Part shown: positions 40,215 through 41,640 of the stretch, piece by piece
Numbering within the stretch: position 1 is the stretch's first letter
Layout of the letters: the number at the start of each line of letters is the position of its first letter
NCBI GenBank assembly: GCA_947455415.1
Contig: CANGNX010000002.1
Location: 1 to 41,640, forward strand
From: Opitutia bacterium
GTDB taxonomy: Bacteria > Verrucomicrobiota > Verrucomicrobiia > Opitutales > UBA953
DNA length: 41,640 bases
Direction of reading: 5' to 3'
Notes under the pieces: model-generated
Seen by the model: only the letters and a program-made list of their open reading frames with translations
What the model was told of the DNA's origin: nothing
Database searches by the model: none
Position numbers and translations under genes: made by a program

Positions 40215-41640
40215 TTATTTAGCCTTAGGCACTTCGCGTAATTGGATACTGTCGATGACTTGTGGTCCGAAGATCACATTCGTCACGATGACCAGCACTT
40301 GGCCGGGTTGGCAGTAGCCCTCATTGCGGAGGCGTTCGAGCGCGGTGGTGATATTATCTTCCGCCTTGGCGCTGAATTTTTCTTGGAAAGAAGTCACACC
40401 CCAGAGCAAGCCCATGCGGCGGTGCACTTCGATGTCTTCAACGAAACCGTAAATGGGGCAACCCGCAGCGCGGAGGGCAGAGAGGGTGCGAGGCACTTCA
40501 CCATTGCGAGTGAAGGCTACGATGCCGGTATTGCCAAGGCCTTGGGCCAAGCTGGCGGCGGCGCGGAGCAATTTAACTTTAGGAGATTCGTTCTTCTGTT
40601 CGTTGGAGATGCGACGAGGAATGTCTTTCTCAGTCGTCTCGGCGATGCGGGCCATTACTTCTACGCAACGGATGGGGTGATTGCCGGTGGTGGTTTCGCC
40701 TGAAAGCATCACGGAATCCGCCATCTCGAGAACGGCGTTAGAAACGTCGGTCACTTCGGCGCGGGTGGGCACAGGGTTTTGAATCATTGATTCAAGCATG
40801 TGCGTTGCGACGATGACAGGCTTACGCAATGCGATGGCCATGGCCACGGCGCGACGTTGAACGGAAGGCAGGGTCTCGTAAGGGATTTCGATACCGAGGT
40901 CACCACGAGCGACCATGAGGGCGTCGGTCGCTTCTAAGATCGCGCCGAGGTGTTCGATGGCGGACTGGTCTTCGATTTTGGAAATGATGTGAGCCGTCGA
41001 ATTCTTTTCCTTCAGGAATTGGCGCAAGCATTCCACGTCGGCTGCTTCGCGAACGAAGGACAGTGCGTAGAAGTCGATGCCCACTTCGCAACCCACGGCG
41101 ACATCTTCGCGGTCTTTGTCGGTGAGGGCAGGGAGTTCGATTTTAACACCAGGGAGATTGATGTGGCGGCGGCTACCGAGTGAGCCGGGTTGTTCAACTT
41201 TACAGCGGAGGCGGTCGGAGCATTGCTCGAGCACGCGGAGCTGAATGAGGCCGTTGTCGACGAGGACGAGTCCACCGACGGGAACGGAGCGAATGATTTG
41301 AGGGTAATTGGAAGTGATGAGGAGCACGTCGCCATCAGCTTTGGCATCGGGTGTGCCGGTGACGTCGACGCGTTGGCCGACGGTGAGTTGGGCGGCTTCT
41401 TTGCGGGAGCCCGTGCGGATCTCGGGGCCCTTGATGTCCATCATGATGGGGAGCTCTTTGCCCATCTTCTTGCTGACCTTGCGGACGCGTTCGACGGTCT
41501 TGCGCACCCAGGCGTGGTCGGCGTGGGCCATATTGAGGCGAACGACGTTGGCACCTGCGTTAATGATCGCCTCTAGGTTCGCCTCGGACTCTGTGGCGGG
41601 ACCAATCGTAAAGGTGATACGGGTATGACGGAATGACTTC
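40215..41640 (-). CDS. pyk: pyruvate kinase (5' end beyond the right edge of the window)
   Basis: MMDIKGPEIRTG, VARGDLGIEIPYE, VATHMLESMIQNPVPTRAEVTDVSNAVLEMADSVMLSGETT; the frame remains open to the window edge, encoding ...RITFTIGPATESEANLEAIINAGANVVRLNMAHADH. Confidence 0.97.
   Translation of the reverse strand, partial: KSFRHTRITFTIGPATESEANLEAIINAGANVVRLNMAHADHAWVRKTVERVRKVSKKMGKELPIMMDIKGPEIRTGSRKEAAQLTVGQRVDVTGTPDAKADGDVLLITSNYPQIIRSVPVGGLVLVDNGLIQLRVLEQCSDRLRCKVEQPGSLGSRRHINLPGVKIELPALTDKDREDVAVGCEVGIDFYALSFVREAADVECLRQFLKEKNSTAHIISKIEDQSAIEHLGAILEATDALMVARGDLGIEIPYETLPSVQRRAVAMAIALRKPVIVATHMLESMIQNPVPTRAEVTDVSNAVLEMADSVMLSGETTTGNHPIRCVEVMARIAETTEKDIPRRISNEQKNESPKVKLLRAAASLAQGLGNTGIVAFTRNGEVPRTLSALRAAGCPIYGFVEDIEVHRRMGLLWGVTSFQEKFSAKAEDNITTALERLRNEGYCQPGQVLVIVTNVIFGPQVIDSIQLREVPKAK

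Overview
This 41.6 kb window reads as a gene-dense chromosomal segment of mostly housekeeping genes. Gene content and protein style suggest the Verrucomicrobia/PVC group, but that is inference. I see no CRISPR array, phage, transposase, integrase or recognisable defence island. Left to right it contains: tRNA-Arg(TCT); a GYF/Yip1-like membrane protein split by an apparent frameshift, a DUF2752 protein and a membrane-anchored DNA/RNA non-specific endonuclease; a compact minus-strand block of prmB-like, accC, accB, a large AsmA-like protein, DUF4340, a Gld-type ABC exporter (auxiliary, permease, ATPase) and a TPR-like membrane protein; phosphohexomutase and a small lipoprotein; aroB, ftsY, nusB, ribH and a RibBA whose GTP cyclohydrolase II half lacks its catalytic signatures; a secreted 819-aa protein with a duplicated module; comEC (no metallo-beta-lactamase domain), folK and folB; carB; an FKBP, an esterase, an outer-membrane barrel and a cyclophilin; thiS, a ThiE-like paralog, thiE and thiG; tlyA, rpsR, a Sua5-type gene, prmC, proS, xseA and pyk (cut by the right edge). 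I could not identify a clearly new system. The best leads are the tightly coupled exporter/DUF4340/AsmA-like block, the degenerate RibBA, the inverted repeats flanking proS, the strong hairpin just before thiS, the diverged ThiE-like paralog and the GYF/Yip1 frameshift.
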